This document shows, in pieces, positions 53,655-64,000 of a stretch of 64,000 nt of DNA. The translations under genes were made by a program, and so were the position numbers. Origin of the DNA: Flavobacterium sp. N3904 (GTDB taxonomy: Bacteria > Bacteroidota > Bacteroidia > Flavobacteriales > Flavobacteriaceae). The first letter of the stretch is position 1; each line of letters starts with the position of its first letter. The notes under the pieces are model-generated. The model was given only the letters and a program-made list of their open reading frames with translations. It had not been told where the DNA came from and did not search any database. The stretch is taken from the NCBI RefSeq assembly GCF_025947305.1, contig NZ_CP110009.1, positions 1,963,501 to 2,027,500 on the forward strand, given 5' to 3'.

Positions 53655-55517
53655 TTATCCTTTCAACCAAGCTTCTCTCAATTTGGCTTTTGAAGCATCT
53701 GTTGCTTCCAGACCGTCAGTATCGATATAAGGTAATTTTACAGTTCCTTTTATTATTTGTTCTTTACCATCTCTTTTTATTTTGATAGTAATAGGATCGT
53801 TTTCTTTCCATTTTTGACTTTCAGTTATCATTTCGTAGATATTGTCCAGTGAATAAGGTTTATCATTTATGGCAAGGATAATATCTCCACCTTTTAAATC
53901 CAGGTTGGTATAAAAAACGGTCAATTCTTTTTTAGGATCAACAAATATCTCTTTGTTTTCATGGTTTACGCCAATGTATGGCACTTGACCTTTTAAGAAT
54001 ATGCCTTCCGGAGTCTTTTTAGAAGTTTTTGTAACGCCTACTTTTGCCAAATAGTCGTAGTAAGGTATCGGTGTTGGACCAGATACATATTTGGTTAAAA
54101 ATTCACCAACTTCTGGATAAGTTAATGATGTGATTTTTGCAAAAAGGTCAGCATCATTGAATGGTTTTGTAACTCCATATTCATTTGATAATTGGTGCAT
54201 TAGATCCAAAACCCCTCTTTTTCCATCGCTGCTTTGTCTAATTTGAATATCCAAACACATTCCAATTAACGCGCCTTTTTGGTACACATTTAGATATTGG
54301 TCTTTGTAGGGTTCAACCAATACGTTAGCACTCATTTTTGTAAATGGTAATGTATCATTCATCGTTTTGGCCTGGTCAATTTTTTCTGCTATACGAGTAA
54401 AAAACTCATCTTCGGTAATCAGTCCTTGATTGATTTGAAAAAGATTGGCAAAATATTCCGTTACACCTTCGTACATCCATAAATGTTCAGACATTTTTGG
54501 CGCATTATAGTCAAAATATTGAATTTCTTTGGAGTGAATAGTTAATGGAGTCACAATGTGAAAAAATTCATGTGAAACAACATCTTTCATCGATTTTACC
54601 AATTCGTCTTTTGGCATCATCTCTGGTAATACAACTGTTGTGGCAGTAGGATGTTCCAATGCTCCAAATCCTTTTGCATCAGTTTCTGTCATTGTGGAAA
54701 GATACAGGAGCACAGTATATTTTTTTGTAGAATTGACTTTTCCTAAAAACGTTTTTTGAGCAGTCATCATTGTTTTCATTTCTGGAGTAATGCTTTCTGC
54801 AGTGAATTTTCCAGTAGGAGAATAAACCACAATTTGAATTTCCATTCCATCTACTGTAAATGTGGTATAGTCTGGTTTTGAATACATAATTGGGTTTTCA
54901 AGCAATTCTGAATAAAGAGGCATTTCAAAAACATCAACTGTCTTAGAAGCATCTTTGTCTATCATAGAAGTGGCTCCCCAAAGTGTTTCGGGATGTGTAA
55001 TAGTTACTTTATATGGCGATTCTTTTTTGTCCTGGAAATAACCGACAAATCCGTGTAAGTTTAACATGAAATTTTTGCCGGCATCAATATTTGTACCTGT
55101 TGGCGAAAAAACGTCTTCTTTGCCAAAACCACGACCTTTTTCAGTATCAAAAGTGTCGTTTACCAAATAAGTTACTTTTGCTAATGTTTTTGCATTTTTG
55201 ATAGACCAAGTGTTGTCATCCGTTTTAGAAACGGTTAACAAATTTCCTTTGGCATCGTATGCTTTAAAATCAACGATAAATCTTCCGTAATTATCTTCAG
55301 AATAAGTTCCAGGTACGGTTTTTGGAAGGCTGTAAGTGATTTCGCTGGTTTTAATTTTTGGAGCTTTAACGGTAACTAAAACTTGGTCGTCTTTCACATC
55401 AATGAGGTTGATGTTTACTTCAATTTCTTCTTTTTTTGAGTCAACTGGGGTGGTGCTGTTTGCTTTACTGGGCCAGAATATGGATGTAAAAGCAAATACG
55501 AATAGTATTTTTTTCAT
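53655..55517 (-). CDS. M61 family metallopeptidase with PDZ domain, exported
   Basis: A glycyl-aminopeptidase-like enzyme of 620 residues. An N-terminal signal (KKILFVFAFTSIFWPSKANS) is followed by a beta-rich N domain. GFGALEH (283-289) and the zinc motif HEFFH (316-320), with the downstream Glu in YEGVTEYFA (350), are the M61 active site. The C-terminal part has a PDZ-like domain (GVNHENKEIF...DLKGGDIILAINDKPYSLDNIYEMI). Probably periplasmic; substrates are likely peptides with N-terminal Gly/Ala. ATG 55517 was preferred because it gives the signal. Confidence 0.9.
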   Translation of the reverse strand: MKKILFVFAFTSIFWPSKANSTTPVDSKKEEIEVNINLIDVKDDQVLVTVKAPKIKTSEITYSLPKTVPGTYSEDNYGRFIVDFKAYDAKGNLLTVSKTDDNTWSIKNAKTLAKVTYLVNDTFDTEKGRGFGKEDVFSPTGTNIDAGKNFMLNLHGFVGYFQDKKESPYKVTITHPETLWGATSMIDKDASKTVDVFEMPLYSELLENPIMYSKPDYTTFTVDGMEIQIVVYSPTGKFTAESITPEMKTMMTAQKTFLGKVNSTKKYTVLLYLSTMTETDAKGFGALEHPTATTVVLPEMMPKDELVKSMKDVVSHEFFHIVTPLTIHSKEIQYFDYNAPKMSEHLWMYEGVTEYFANLFQINQGLITEDEFFTRIAEKIDQAKTMNDTLPFTKMSANVLVEPYKDQYLNVYQKGALIGMCLDIQIRQSSDGKRGVLDLMHQLSNEYGVTKPFNDADLFAKITSLTYPEVGEFLTKYVSGPTPIPYYDYLAKVGVTKTSKKTPEGIFLKGQVPYIGVNHENKEIFVDPKKELTVFYTNLDLKGGDIILAINDKPYSLDNIYEMITESQKWKENDPITIKIKRDGKEQIIKGTVKLPYIDTDGLEATDASKAKLREAWLKG

Positions 55518-55621
55518 TTTGTTGTTTTTTGTTTTGTAATTAGTATTTCTAACGAAGAAATTGTTACAAAAAAGAACAAAAAGTATTAATACCATGAAAT
55601 TAAAAACAATAAAGCCATAAA

Positions 55622-55647
55622 AAAACTCCCGAAATTTCGAGAGTTTA
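55622..55647. terminator. hairpin after DUF2805 gene
   Basis: AAACTCCCGAAA pairs with TTTCGAGAGTTT with one mismatch, just downstream of the DUF2805 stop on the minus strand. Confidence 0.6.
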
Positions 55648-55651
55648 TAAG

Positions 55652-55930
55652 TTAGTCTAGTTTGTTCTTGATATAATATTTACCATCTAAATCTTCGTCA
55701 AAATCATCTATTTTCAAAGGTTTAGGCTTTGGTTTACTTGCAATGGCTTTCTTTTTCCACATCTCAAATTTTTCTGCAGGCATTTTCTTTTTCATAATTT
55801 CCAGAACCTCTTTTTCGGCTAGTCCAAATTCTTTCTTGATAATCTCAAATGGATTTCTTTCTTCTTGGGCCAATGTAACAAGTTTCTCTGTTTGTTCCCA
55901 GTTCAATTCTTTGCGGTTACTCTTTTTCAT
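55652..55930 (-). CDS. DUF2805 / TIGR03643-family protein
   Basis: A 92-residue protein. ELNWEQTEKLVTLAQEERNPFEIIKKEFGLAEKEVLEIMKKKMPAEKFEMWKKKA matches the DUF2805 helical family, with a helix-turn-helix-like first half suggestive of nucleic acid or regulator binding. The acidic C-terminal tail ends with ...DFDEDLDGKYYIKNKLD. Two ATGs lie at 55933 and 55930; the second was used. No function has been assigned to the family. Confidence 0.82.
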   Translation of the reverse strand: MKKSNRKELNWEQTEKLVTLAQEERNPFEIIKKEFGLAEKEVLEIMKKKMPAEKFEMWKKKAIASKPKPKPLKIDDFDEDLDGKYYIKNKLD

Positions 55931-56049
55931 CACGTGAAAATTAATTCAATTTTGGTGTTAATGATTAATAAATCTGATTTTAAATCTTATACCAATATTA
56001 ATAAAAATAATAATTACTTTTCATTTTTATTATAAAAATATTCAATTTT

Positions 56050-56877
56050 TTAATTCCCCTTTGCCTTGAGGTGCTTTTGAAAAGGTATAGTAAGTAATTT
56101 TTTTAACTGATTATTTTCTTCATCCTTCATGTGTGTGTCTACACCGTATATGATTTCTTCTTTTGCTAGGGTTTTATAAGTGCCAAATAAACGATCCCAA
56201 ACTGAGAAAATATTTCCATAATTACTGTCAGTATAAGGGAGTACGTAATGATGATGAACCTTGTGCATGTCAGGCGAAACTATAAAAAAACTTAAAAAAG
56301 TATCTAATTTTTTTGGTAAAGAAATATTAGCATGGTTGAATTGTGTTGCAATAACCGATAACGTTTGGTATAAAAACACCATCCACATGGGACTCCCGAT
56401 GATGAGTACTCCTAAAGTAGTAAACGCAAATCGGATAACGCTTTCACCAGGATGATGCCGATTTGCAGATGTGGTGTCTATCCAGGTATCGGTGTGGTGA
56501 ATCAAATGAAAACGCCAAAGAAATTTGGTTTTATGTTGAATTAAATGCACCAAATAGGCGCCAATTAAGTCCAATAGTAATAGCCCAATAAGTGTATATA
56601 GCCACAAGGGCATTTCAGGGAGCCATTGCAAAACGCCAAAATGATTGACAATCGTCCAATCAGCGGTTTTTAATAAAATAAAAGCCAAGCAAAAATTTAC
56701 AATGATAGTCGTAAAGGTTAGAAATAAGTTGATGCTGGCATGTTGCCATTTGTTATATTCGAATTTAAAAAGCGGAAAAGCATTTTCGATTAACCAAAAA
56801 ATAGTGATGCCGCATACAAGAATCAGGCTTCTATGTGAGGAAGGAATTGTGGAGAAATAAGAAATAATTTCGTTCAT
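56050..56877 (-). CDS. sterol desaturase/fatty acid hydroxylase family protein
   Basis: A membrane di-iron oxygenase of 275 residues. The histidine clusters are in LVHLIQHKTKFLWRFHLIHHTDTWID (HxxxH and HxxHH), TSANRHHPGE and DMHKVHHHYVLPYTDSNYGNIFSVWD (HKVHHH). Four to five hydrophobic segments surround them. In Bacteroidota this family modifies lipids such as hydroxylated fatty acids or carotenoids. A carotenoid role could be imagined, but no carotenoid gene lies nearby. Confidence 0.9.
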   Translation of the reverse strand: MNEIISYFSTIPSSHRSLILVCGITIFWLIENAFPLFKFEYNKWQHASINLFLTFTTIIVNFCLAFILLKTADWTIVNHFGVLQWLPEMPLWLYTLIGLLLLDLIGAYLVHLIQHKTKFLWRFHLIHHTDTWIDTTSANRHHPGESVIRFAFTTLGVLIIGSPMWMVFLYQTLSVIATQFNHANISLPKKLDTFLSFFIVSPDMHKVHHHYVLPYTDSNYGNIFSVWDRLFGTYKTLAKEEIIYGVDTHMKDEENNQLKKLLTIPFQKHLKAKGN

Positions 56878-56985
56878 AGGTTTGGTTTATTTGAAAAGTA
56901 TTTGATTTGGGTTGTCAGGAGTGCGTTTTTTAATTAAAAAAAAATCGCTGTATTTTTCAAATATAATAAAAATTCAATTCCAATA

Positions 56986-57588
56986 TTATTTGATTATTCT
57001 GAAGGTGAGATTTATTCTTGGACCAATTGGTTTTGTCGTTTTTGGCACTTGGTGCTTCCAGAAATGCTGTGTTGTACCTTTCATCAATAATAAACTACCA
57101 TGTTCTAGGATGATATTTTTTCGTTGAGCTGAATCTGTATTGTGTTTCAGTTGAAAGTTACGTTCTGCTCCCAAGCTAAAGGATGCGATTATTGGATTTA
57201 TACCCAGTTCTTTTTCGTTATCAGAATGCCATCCGTTACTGTCATTCCCATCTCTATAGTAATTCAACAATACCGTTGTATAATGGGTTTCGGTGACGCT
57301 TTCAACCAATGATTTTATTTTTTGTAAAGGCACTGTCCAATAATGGGGTTGCATGACTATATTAGAGTAGGAGTATGGTTTTCCTTCGTTTCCATATAAA
57401 GCAGTTAATCGTGGTTGTAAATGTTTTTTTCCATATACTGTAATTTCGTCTTGTTGCCACGGAATGGTTTGAATCAATTCCCGAAAGAGATTGTCGGCTT
57501 CTTCTTTTTTAAGAAACGACGGATAATAGATGATTTCAGCATCTGGGAGGTTGAGAATAATTGGATCTGAATGGAAAAGTGAATTCAT
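56986..57588 (-). CDS. alkB: AlkB-type 2-oxoglutarate Fe(II) dioxygenase
   Basis: A DNA/RNA alkylation repair enzyme of the AlkB family. The iron triad is visible in GWHSDNEKE (HxD) and QHFWKHQVP (distal His), with RINLTFRII the 2-oxoglutarate Arg strand. The substrate loop contains VMQPHYWTVPLQKIK. At 200 residues it resembles the small AlkB2/3-like group of bacteria. It stands apart from other repair genes and the direct start at 57588 fits the family. Confidence 0.9.
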   Translation of the reverse strand: MNSLFHSDPIILNLPDAEIIYYPSFLKKEEADNLFRELIQTIPWQQDEITVYGKKHLQPRLTALYGNEGKPYSYSNIVMQPHYWTVPLQKIKSLVESVTETHYTTVLLNYYRDGNDSNGWHSDNEKELGINPIIASFSLGAERNFQLKHNTDSAQRKNIILEHGSLLLMKGTTQHFWKHQVPKTTKPIGPRINLTFRIIK

Positions 57589-57658
57589 GCTACAAAATTA
57601 AAGAGAAAAATAAGAGCGAACACCTCATTTTTCTCTTTATACTATATTTTTAAAAAAA

Positions 57659-58366
57659 TTAAGCAGCTGCGTGGTCCTGAAGTAAATTTTTATAAATAAA
57701 ACCAGCTACTATAGCACCCAAAATAGGAGCGACCCAAAACATCCAAAGTTGCGACAATGGTTCGCCTCCCACAAATAATGCCTGTGATAATGATCTTGCA
57801 GGATTTACAGATGTATTTGTAATAGGAATACTGATTAAATGAATAAGTGTCAAGCCAAGTCCAATTGCAATTCCGGCAAATTTTCCATTTGCAAATTTAT
57901 CTGTAGCGCCAAGAATTATTAAAAGAAAAAATAAGGTCAGAACAAATTCAGCAACAAAAGCAGATTGCATCGAATATCCATCAGGAGAAAATGCACCATA
58001 TCCGTTTGATGCAAATGCACCAGCTTTGGTATTGTCAATCATAAAACCAGCTTTTCCCGAAGCAATGGTGAATAAAGTCCCCGCTGCTGCAATTGCTCCC
58101 ACGCATTGCGCTAAGATATACGGGAGTAATTCTTTGGCGGAAAATCGTCCACCAGCCCACAGTCCAAAAGAGACCGCAGGATTAAAATGACCTCCTGAAA
58201 TGTGACCAACAGCATAAGCCATTGTTAAAACTGTTAATCCAAAAGCAAGCGAAACTCCGACAAATCCAATCCCTAAATTTGGTATCCCAGCAGCAAAAAT
58301 TGCGCTGCCGCAACCACCAAATACCAACCAATACGTCCCGAAAAATTCTGCTAATAGTTTTTTCAT
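57659..58366 (-). CDS. aqpZ: aquaporin Z
   Basis: A water channel of 235 residues. The two NPA boxes are [11 protein letters not shown] and [11 protein letters not shown], and six hydrophobic segments are seen. The selectivity filter lies near F, H, T, R positions typical for AqpZ rather than glycerol facilitators (SVNPAR with the Arg). The N-terminus [22 protein letters not shown] is family-typical. No neighbouring osmotic gene; likely a single-gene unit. Confidence 0.93.
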   Translation of the reverse strand: MKKLLAEFFGTYWLVFGGCGSAIFAAGIPNLGIGFVGVSLAFGLTVLTMAYAVGHISGGHFNPAVSFGLWAGGRFSAKELLPYILAQCVGAIAAAGTLFTIASGKAGFMIDNTKAGAFASNGYGAFSPDGYSMQSAFVAEFVLTLFFLLIILGATDKFANGKFAGIAIGLGLTLIHLISIPITNTSVNPARSLSQALFVGGEPLSQLWMFWVAPILGAIVAGFIYKNLLQDHAAA

Positions 58367-58521
58367 AATAAATAATTTTAATGGTTTAATTAGTTAAAAA
58401 GAAAACAATAATTATGGGTGTTAGATTGAATTCTAACAACTTCATTATTACGAAATTACATAAAAAAACGCAAAAAAAATAATTGTATTAATTTTTTTTG
58501 CGTTGAAAATCAGCATAATTA

Positions 58522-59412
58522 CTATTTTTTTGATTTCAAATTCATTATGATTATAGCCAATAAAATAAGAATTATTCCAAACCATTGTGTTACGTTTACC
58601 TGTTCATGTAATAAAAAATAAGCCATTAAAACCGAAACCGGAAGTTCAAGTGCCGAAACAATACTGCCCAAGCCAATACCTGTAAGTGGAAATCCCGCAT
58701 TCATGAGCATTGGTGGGATAATGGTGCCAAAAAGCGATAATATAATTCCCCATTTTAGAAATATTCCAAAGTTAAAAGCAGCGCTTTGTGTTGCCAAAGC
58801 GAAACCAAAAACGATAATAGCGCCTCCAAGTAGCATATATAGGCTTCTCTGTGCAGAAGATATTCCTAAAGCTACTCTATTTGCGGTAAACATAGTAGTT
58901 GTAAACGAAGTTGCAGCCATCATCCCCCAAATTAAACCTCTCCAATCGAGTTGAATCTCTTTTTTGAATAAATCTGTTGCCAAAACAGTTCCTATTAAAA
59001 CCACAAAAACAGCAACTATTTTTTGTAATGAAGGTGCTTTTTTATCTAAAATCATTTCCAGTAAAACACCTATCCAAACTGTTTGCATTAACAAAACTAT
59101 TGCGATGGACACTGGAATATATTTAACAGCAATATAATAAAAAACACTCGTCATACCCAGAGATGTTCCGGCAAACATCAGTTGAAAAATGTTTTTTCGG
59201 GAAGCTTTTACGACCTCATTGTCATTTTTCGCTTTTTGAAATGCATTAATGATTAGGACTCCTATGATACCTAATACAAATTGGGAAATTGTAACTTCTG
59301 CCGTAGTGTATCCCTCTTGGTAAGCCATTTTTACAAATGTCGCCAGCATCCCAAAACTAGTCGCTCCAAGCCCTACGAGAAATACACCTTTTAATACTGT
59401 GTTTTTATGCAT
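58522..59412 (-). CDS. EamA/DMT family permease
   Basis: A 296-residue protein with ten hydrophobic segments as two EamA repeats: residues about 7-140 (GVFLVGLGATSFGMLATFVKMAYQEGY, YIAVKYIPVSIAIVLLMQTVWIGVLLEMIL) and about 150-290 (LIWGMMAATSFTTTMFTANRV, GIGLGSIVSALELPVSVLMAYFLLHEQVNVTQWFGIILIL). DMT exporters carry amino acids, nucleotide sugars or drugs. The substrate cannot be assigned. It stands between aqpZ and the DUF2721 gene on the same strand. Confidence 0.9.
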   Translation of the reverse strand: MHKNTVLKGVFLVGLGATSFGMLATFVKMAYQEGYTTAEVTISQFVLGIIGVLIINAFQKAKNDNEVVKASRKNIFQLMFAGTSLGMTSVFYYIAVKYIPVSIAIVLLMQTVWIGVLLEMILDKKAPSLQKIVAVFVVLIGTVLATDLFKKEIQLDWRGLIWGMMAATSFTTTMFTANRVALGISSAQRSLYMLLGGAIIVFGFALATQSAAFNFGIFLKWGIILSLFGTIIPPMLMNAGFPLTGIGLGSIVSALELPVSVLMAYFLLHEQVNVTQWFGIILILLAIIIMNLKSKK

Positions 59413-59503
59413 TTTTTTATTTTGAATAAAGTGAATATCGTTCTGTAAGTGTTTTAAAGAAGACAGAATGAAACTTTTCTAAGCTGAGATTTGAAATACA
59501 AAT

Positions 59504-59932
59504 CTATTTTTCAATAGTAGAATGATGTTCTTTTTCGAGTTCCTTATGTGTCAAATCGCTCAAATGCAAGCGCAAAGCATCAACAGAAATATTAATCTCC
59601 CAAAAACACAATGCCAAAGAGATCAACAAGGCAAGCAAACTGGAGCCGAATAAATATATTCCGATCAATTGATAATCCAAAAATAAAACAAGCATAGTAA
59701 AAACTGATAAAAATAAACTCAGTACACCGGCCATCTGCATTAATCGAATAAGTGTCAATCTTAGGTTGAGGTTCTTTATTTCCAATAGAATCATTCGATT
59801 TTCTTTCTCTTTATAAGCTTTTTTTAAACCACGTATAATGGTTGCTACGGTCAAAAAACGATTGGTGTATGCCAGTAAGATCAAAGAAGTAGCCGAAAAA
59901 AGTAAAGCAGGAGTTTCTATATGAAGTGTCAT
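59504..59932 (-). CDS. DUF2721 membrane protein
   Basis: The 142-residue protein has three hydrophobic segments: ALLFSATSLILLAYTNRFLTVATII, LMQMAGVLSLFLSVFTMLVLFLDYQLIGIYLFGSSLLALLISLAL, then an amphipathic tail (LHLSDLTHKELEKEHHS). TNRFLTVATIIRGL and the two-helix block match the DUF2721 family, whose role is unknown. It is the last protein gene before the rRNA operon leader, on the opposite strand. Confidence 0.8.
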   Translation of the reverse strand: MTLHIETPALLFSATSLILLAYTNRFLTVATIIRGLKKAYKEKENRMILLEIKNLNLRLTLIRLMQMAGVLSLFLSVFTMLVLFLDYQLIGIYLFGSSLLALLISLALCFWEINISVDALRLHLSDLTHKELEKEHHSTIEK

Positions 59933-60040
59933 TTATTTTTTTAAGGGCAAAGTTCGACTTTTTGGGTATAAATAGCAACCATAACTCTACATTATAGAAA
60001 GCAAGCTAGATTTTAGTATACAATGCAAATCCATATAATT

Positions 60041-60134
60041 AGGAGCTATTTCCTGCTGTCATTCCAATCTTTTTTGTCCCGAAGAAAAATCGGGACAAAA
60101 AAGGATTTTCCCTTCCATCAGGGCTATGACCTTT
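60041..60134. repeat. structured intergenic element with 14-bp perfect hairpin
   Basis: CTTTTTTGTCCCGA (60069-60082) pairs exactly with TCGGGACAAAAAAG (60090-60103) over a 7-nt loop. The flanks AGGAGCTATTTCCTGCTG and CAGGGCTATGACC are GC-richer than the surroundings. The flank-hairpin-flank layout resembles a dispersed repeat of Flavobacteriia, as I remember it; only one copy is here. Confidence 0.5.
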
Positions 60135-60418
60135 GTTTGGGAAGAAAATAAGAAAAAAAAACATACACCTATATATAGGTAGCAATAATGTCGACAGGGA
60201 ATTGATATCATGAATTGACACAAAAACGCACCAGCCAACAAAAAAAAACACTCTTCGCCGAGGCCAAGACACTCCCGAAACAAGGTAAAACCGTTCAATT
60301 TATCAAAAACACCTATTAGAAAATGGTAAATTCACAAAAAGGTTGTGCTGTAAATTGTGATATATCAATGTGTTAAAAAATAAGTGTAAAATTAAAGTAA
60401 AATAAATGTAAAAAGTCA

Positions 60419-60448
60419 TTGTTTAAACGGATAAAGGGACTACTTTTG
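60419..60448 (+). promoter_or_regulatory. rRNA promoter P1
   Basis: TTG (60419-60421), 19 nt, TACTTTTG (60441-60448), followed by CACCCGC. An exact match to the Bacteroidota consensus, about 310 nt before 16S. Confidence 0.85.
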
Positions 60449-60465
60449 CACCCGCAACAGCGCAT

Positions 60466-60488
60466 AAGTTCTTTAATATTCTGATAAG
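60466..60488 (+). promoter_or_regulatory. boxA-like antitermination sequence in leader
   Basis: AAGTTCTTTAATATTCTGATAAG, close to the boxA core (GCTCTTTAACA). Similar sequences recur at 60615-60631 and before 23S at 62827-62850. Confidence 0.5.
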
Positions 60489-60540
60489 CAAAAACGAAAT
60501 TAACACTGAAAATAAATTTTCAAAAAAGATTTCAAAAAGC

Positions 60541-60571
60541 TTGTGAGAGAAGAAAAAGCTTTGTACTTTTG
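60541..60571 (+). promoter_or_regulatory. rRNA promoter P2
   Basis: TTG (60541-60543), 20 nt, TACTTTTG (60564-60571), again followed by CACCCGC, about 190 nt before 16S. The second of two tandem promoters. Confidence 0.8.
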
Positions 60572-60757
60572 CACCCGCTAATCGAAAGACTAGTGAGTAA
60601 AAAAAGAAGAATACGTTCCTAGACATATTGAATTGACAGCCGTTTTAAGAGAGATCTTAAAACAAAAGAATAAGAGTAATAGAATCGATAGATTTGAATA
60701 TTGACCACTAGAATTGGAGTCGAATAACAATAGCTTAAGCAATTAAGCAAACAATAT

Positions 60758-62273
<1,516 letters not shown>

Positions 62274-62460
62274 AGAGCCTTAGTGTTAGTATTTATACAC
62301 GCTGAGGAAAGAAGACGAAAAGACTATTGGTTACAAAGATTGAGGTTATATTACTCTTGCTGTTAATTTATATAATAAATTTAGACTAAAAGATAATAGA
62401 CTAAGAGATGATAGAAATTCTATTATCTAAAAAACTATCGTCTATCATCTAAAAAAAGAG
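62274..62460 (+). other. 16S-23S internal spacer, part 1
   Basis: An AT-rich spacer with imperfect inverted repeats: GATGATAGAAATTCTATTATCT and TATCGTCTATCATC, both in 62405-62450, which can fold together. No gene apart from the tRNAs that follow. Confidence 0.5.
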
Positions 62461-62534
62461 TGTCTCGTAGCTCAGCTGGTTAGAGTACTACACTGATAAT
62501 GTAGGGGTCGACAGTTCGAGTCTGTCCGAGACAA
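62461..62534 (+). tRNA. tRNA-Ile (GAT)
   Basis: Acceptor TGTCTCG/CGAGACA pairs fully; anticodon stem CTACA/TGTAG with loop CTGATAA (anticodon GAT); T-arm ACAGTTCGAGTCTGT; discriminator A. The usual first tRNA of the rRNA spacer. No CCA encoded. Confidence 0.95.
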
Positions 62535-62672
62535 CAAAACAGTTACGAATTTGTAAATTACGAATTACGAATTGAAAAAGTTCATAAACATAGATTGAAA
62601 GGAAATTCTAGGGTTGAAAGATTACGAATTACAGCAATTCATAATTCATAATTCACAATTCATAATTAAATT

Positions 62673-62746
62673 GGGGGATTAGCTCAGCTGGCTAGAGCGC
62701 CTGCCTTGCACGCAGGAGGTCAACGGTTCGACTCCGTTATTCTCCA
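62673..62746 (+). tRNA. tRNA-Ala (TGC)
   Basis: Acceptor GGGGGAT/ATTCTCC (with two G-T pairs), anticodon stem CCTGC/GCAGG with loop CTTGCAC (anticodon TGC), T-arm ACGGTTCGACTCCGT, discriminator A. The second spacer tRNA. Confidence 0.95.
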
Positions 62747-62937
62747 CTATTCTAGTGAATAGTAAAGAGTGAATGGTAATTAGTTTAGACTAATCACTAC
62801 TTACTAAGTACTAATCACTAAGAAAAAAGTTCATTGACATATTGAGATAAGAAATAATAAAAAGTAGAAAGCAGTTTTTATACTTTTTAAGTATAGAAAC
62901 GAAAAAAAACGGTCGTAATTAAGTTTACGATTGGTAC
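62747..62937 (+). promoter_or_regulatory. spacer before 23S with boxA-like repeat
   Basis: It contains variants of an ACTAATCACTA/AGTGAATGGTAATTAG repeat (62757-62820) and GTTCATTGACATATTGA (62829-62845), a 15-of-17 match to the leader copy at 60615-60631. Likely an antitermination or processing signal. Confidence 0.5.

Positions 62938-64000
<1,063 letters not shown>

Larger units (their letters stand above)
59933..60757 (+). other. rRNA operon upstream region and leader
   Basis: An 825-nt gap without a protein gene. It holds the structured hairpin element (60041-60134), a long AT-rich stretch (60135-60418), the tandem promoters P1 and P2, boxA-like sequences, and the start of the pre-16S leader. 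Short frames of 60-80 codons on the minus strand here are not credible genes. Confidence 0.8.

Noticed and set aside
60059..60298. Minus-strand open frames of 77-79 codons in the rRNA upstream region
   Set aside because: They run through the hairpin element and AT-rich spacer, have low-complexity translations and no start or family signal.

Overview
The window looks like a Flavobacterium-type Bacteroidota chromosome. It is AT-rich and has weak Shine-Dalgarno sites and several TTG starts. Several promoters fit TTG-N19/20-TAnnTTTG. Flavobacteria-type genes are present (PorV/PorQ-family outer-membrane protein, DUF4105, DUF2805), and the 16S rRNA ends in ...GGAACACCTCCTTTCT. Genus is inferred by eye, not by a search.

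Region 1 (1-33,779, all + strand) is the 3' part of a very large surface-glycan locus, probably O-antigen or exopolysaccharide. It opens inside a Wzt-like ABC-exporter ATPase. A fused kinase-like/methyltransferase protein follows that could be a WbdD-like chain terminator. The rest holds about seven GT2 and seven GT4 glycosyltransferases, an exostosin-like protein, a GH99-like WbsX protein, two KpsS/CDP-glycerol-transferase-like proteins and a pyruvyltransferase-family protein. It also has two left-handed beta-helix acetyltransferases, a methyltransferase and a nonulosonic-acid module (a NeuA-HAD phosphatase fusion followed by a NeuB without SAF domain). An O-acylation module (MBOAT plus two tandem SGNH-like paralogues), a Wzy/WaaL-like membrane protein and, last, the polyprenyl-phosphate sugar-1-phosphate transferase complete it. 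Many genes overlap by 1-8 nt, suggesting translational coupling.

Region 2 (33,781-59,932) is core chromosome. It holds a DUF4105 protein, a PorV/PorQ-family protein, pssA, a GH25 lysozyme, an envelope cluster on the minus strand (kdsD-tatC-AhpD-like, with lptB downstream) and a divergent recQ whose zinc-ligand cysteines are missing. Next come an FAD oxidoreductase, a quinone reductase, GNAT, DUF4440 and MepB proteins, and exported msrB-msrA. These are followed by idi, queD, bcp, manA, a small helical protein, two identical tRNA-Thr genes, a DUF4369 lipoprotein, an M61 peptidase, DUF2805, a fatty-acid-hydroxylase-family protein, AlkB, AqpZ, an EamA transporter and DUF2721.

Region 3 (59,933-64,000) is an rRNA operon: a leader with a structured hairpin element and two tandem promoters, 16S, tRNA-Ile(GAT), tRNA-Ala(TGC) and the 5' third of 23S, which runs off the window. 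A boxA-like sequence occurs in the leader and again before 23S.

No CRISPR array, insertion sequence, integrase, toxin-antitoxin pair or phage gene was recognised. The most unusual content is the glycan locus: its chain-end module, sialic-acid-like module and acylation module.
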